NCBI GenBank assembly: GCA_000499405.2
Contig: HG738139.1
Span: 12,760,898-12,824,897, forward strand
Source: Onchocerca volvulus
Taxonomy: Eukaryota > Nematoda > Chromadorea > Rhabditida > Onchocercidae
Length of the DNA stretch: 64,000 nt
Direction: 5' to 3'
Part shown: positions 63,868-64,000 of the stretch, in pieces
How positions within the stretch are numbered: position 1 is the first letter of the stretch
Layout of the letters: each line of letters opens with the position of its first letter
Made by a program: the position numbers and the translations under genes
Notes under the pieces: model-generated
What the model was told of the DNA's origin: nothing
Databases searched by the model: none
What the model saw: only the letters and a program-made list of their open reading frames with translations

Positions 63868-64000
63868 TGAAATATTGAAAAAATTAATTACTTCTTTTTT
63901 TTGCTTTTTCTTTAACTTAGCTTACGGCATTTCGAATGTAAAATCAACCATTTTTTCTTTTTTTTTGAAAGAATTTTCAAAATTTCAGATTTTACTCTTC

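Noticed and set aside
1..64000. CRISPR array, operons or prokaryotic mobile elements
   Set aside because: No regularly spaced identical repeats with unique spacers; introns, trans-splice-like acceptors and AATAAA signals mark the sequence as eukaryotic.

Overview
The window looks like nuclear DNA of a nematode, probably a spirurid/filarial-type (clade III) worm. It is very AT-rich, with A or T runs up to about 20 bases. Introns are short to medium with TTTTCAG-type acceptors. Two gene starts sit just downstream of an acceptor with no visible donor exon, as expected for spliced-leader trans-splicing. The gene content is animal: a class B neuropeptide GPCR, an HAD phosphatase and a eukaryotic tRNA-Leu with A and B boxes. 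The species call is an inference from composition and splice style; no rRNA or mitochondrial marker is present.

Layout. 1-3.3 kb is AT-rich sequence without a supported gene. 3.3-8.6 kb (minus strand) holds a 12-exon class B GPCR whose exons join in frame to a 550-residue protein resembling the PDF-receptor type. 8.6-40.9 kb is a gene desert of about 32 kb with only simple repeats, small duplications and low-complexity tracts. 40.9-42.0 kb holds the most unusual object: two copies of one LTR facing each other, TG at both outer ends, joined through 163 bp that is almost entirely copied tRNA (antisense tRNA-Glu and a fold-back of tRNA-Met, each with the non-genomic CCA). 42.3-43.5 kb may be a decayed mariner-like element. 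43.5-50.7 kb is again gene-poor.

50.7-54.1 kb is gene-bearing. It has a possible secreted peptide precursor (minus), an open reading frame plus a Helitron-like N-terminal fragment, and a convincing three-exon pseudouridine-5'-phosphatase-like gene (plus) with trans-splice acceptor and poly(A) signal. A small two-exon gene candidate lies at 55.9-56.5 kb and an intact tRNA-Leu(CAG) at 58.5 kb. From 59.4 kb to the end the texture changes: microsatellites (CA, GGTT, TAG, CCAT, ATG), repeated AAGTTAAATT motifs, a local duplication and several short, uncertain coding candidates.

The confident genes are independent single-gene units. The GPCR would sense a neuropeptide at the cell surface, the phosphatase would clear a nucleotide breakdown product in the cytosol, and the tRNA serves translation.
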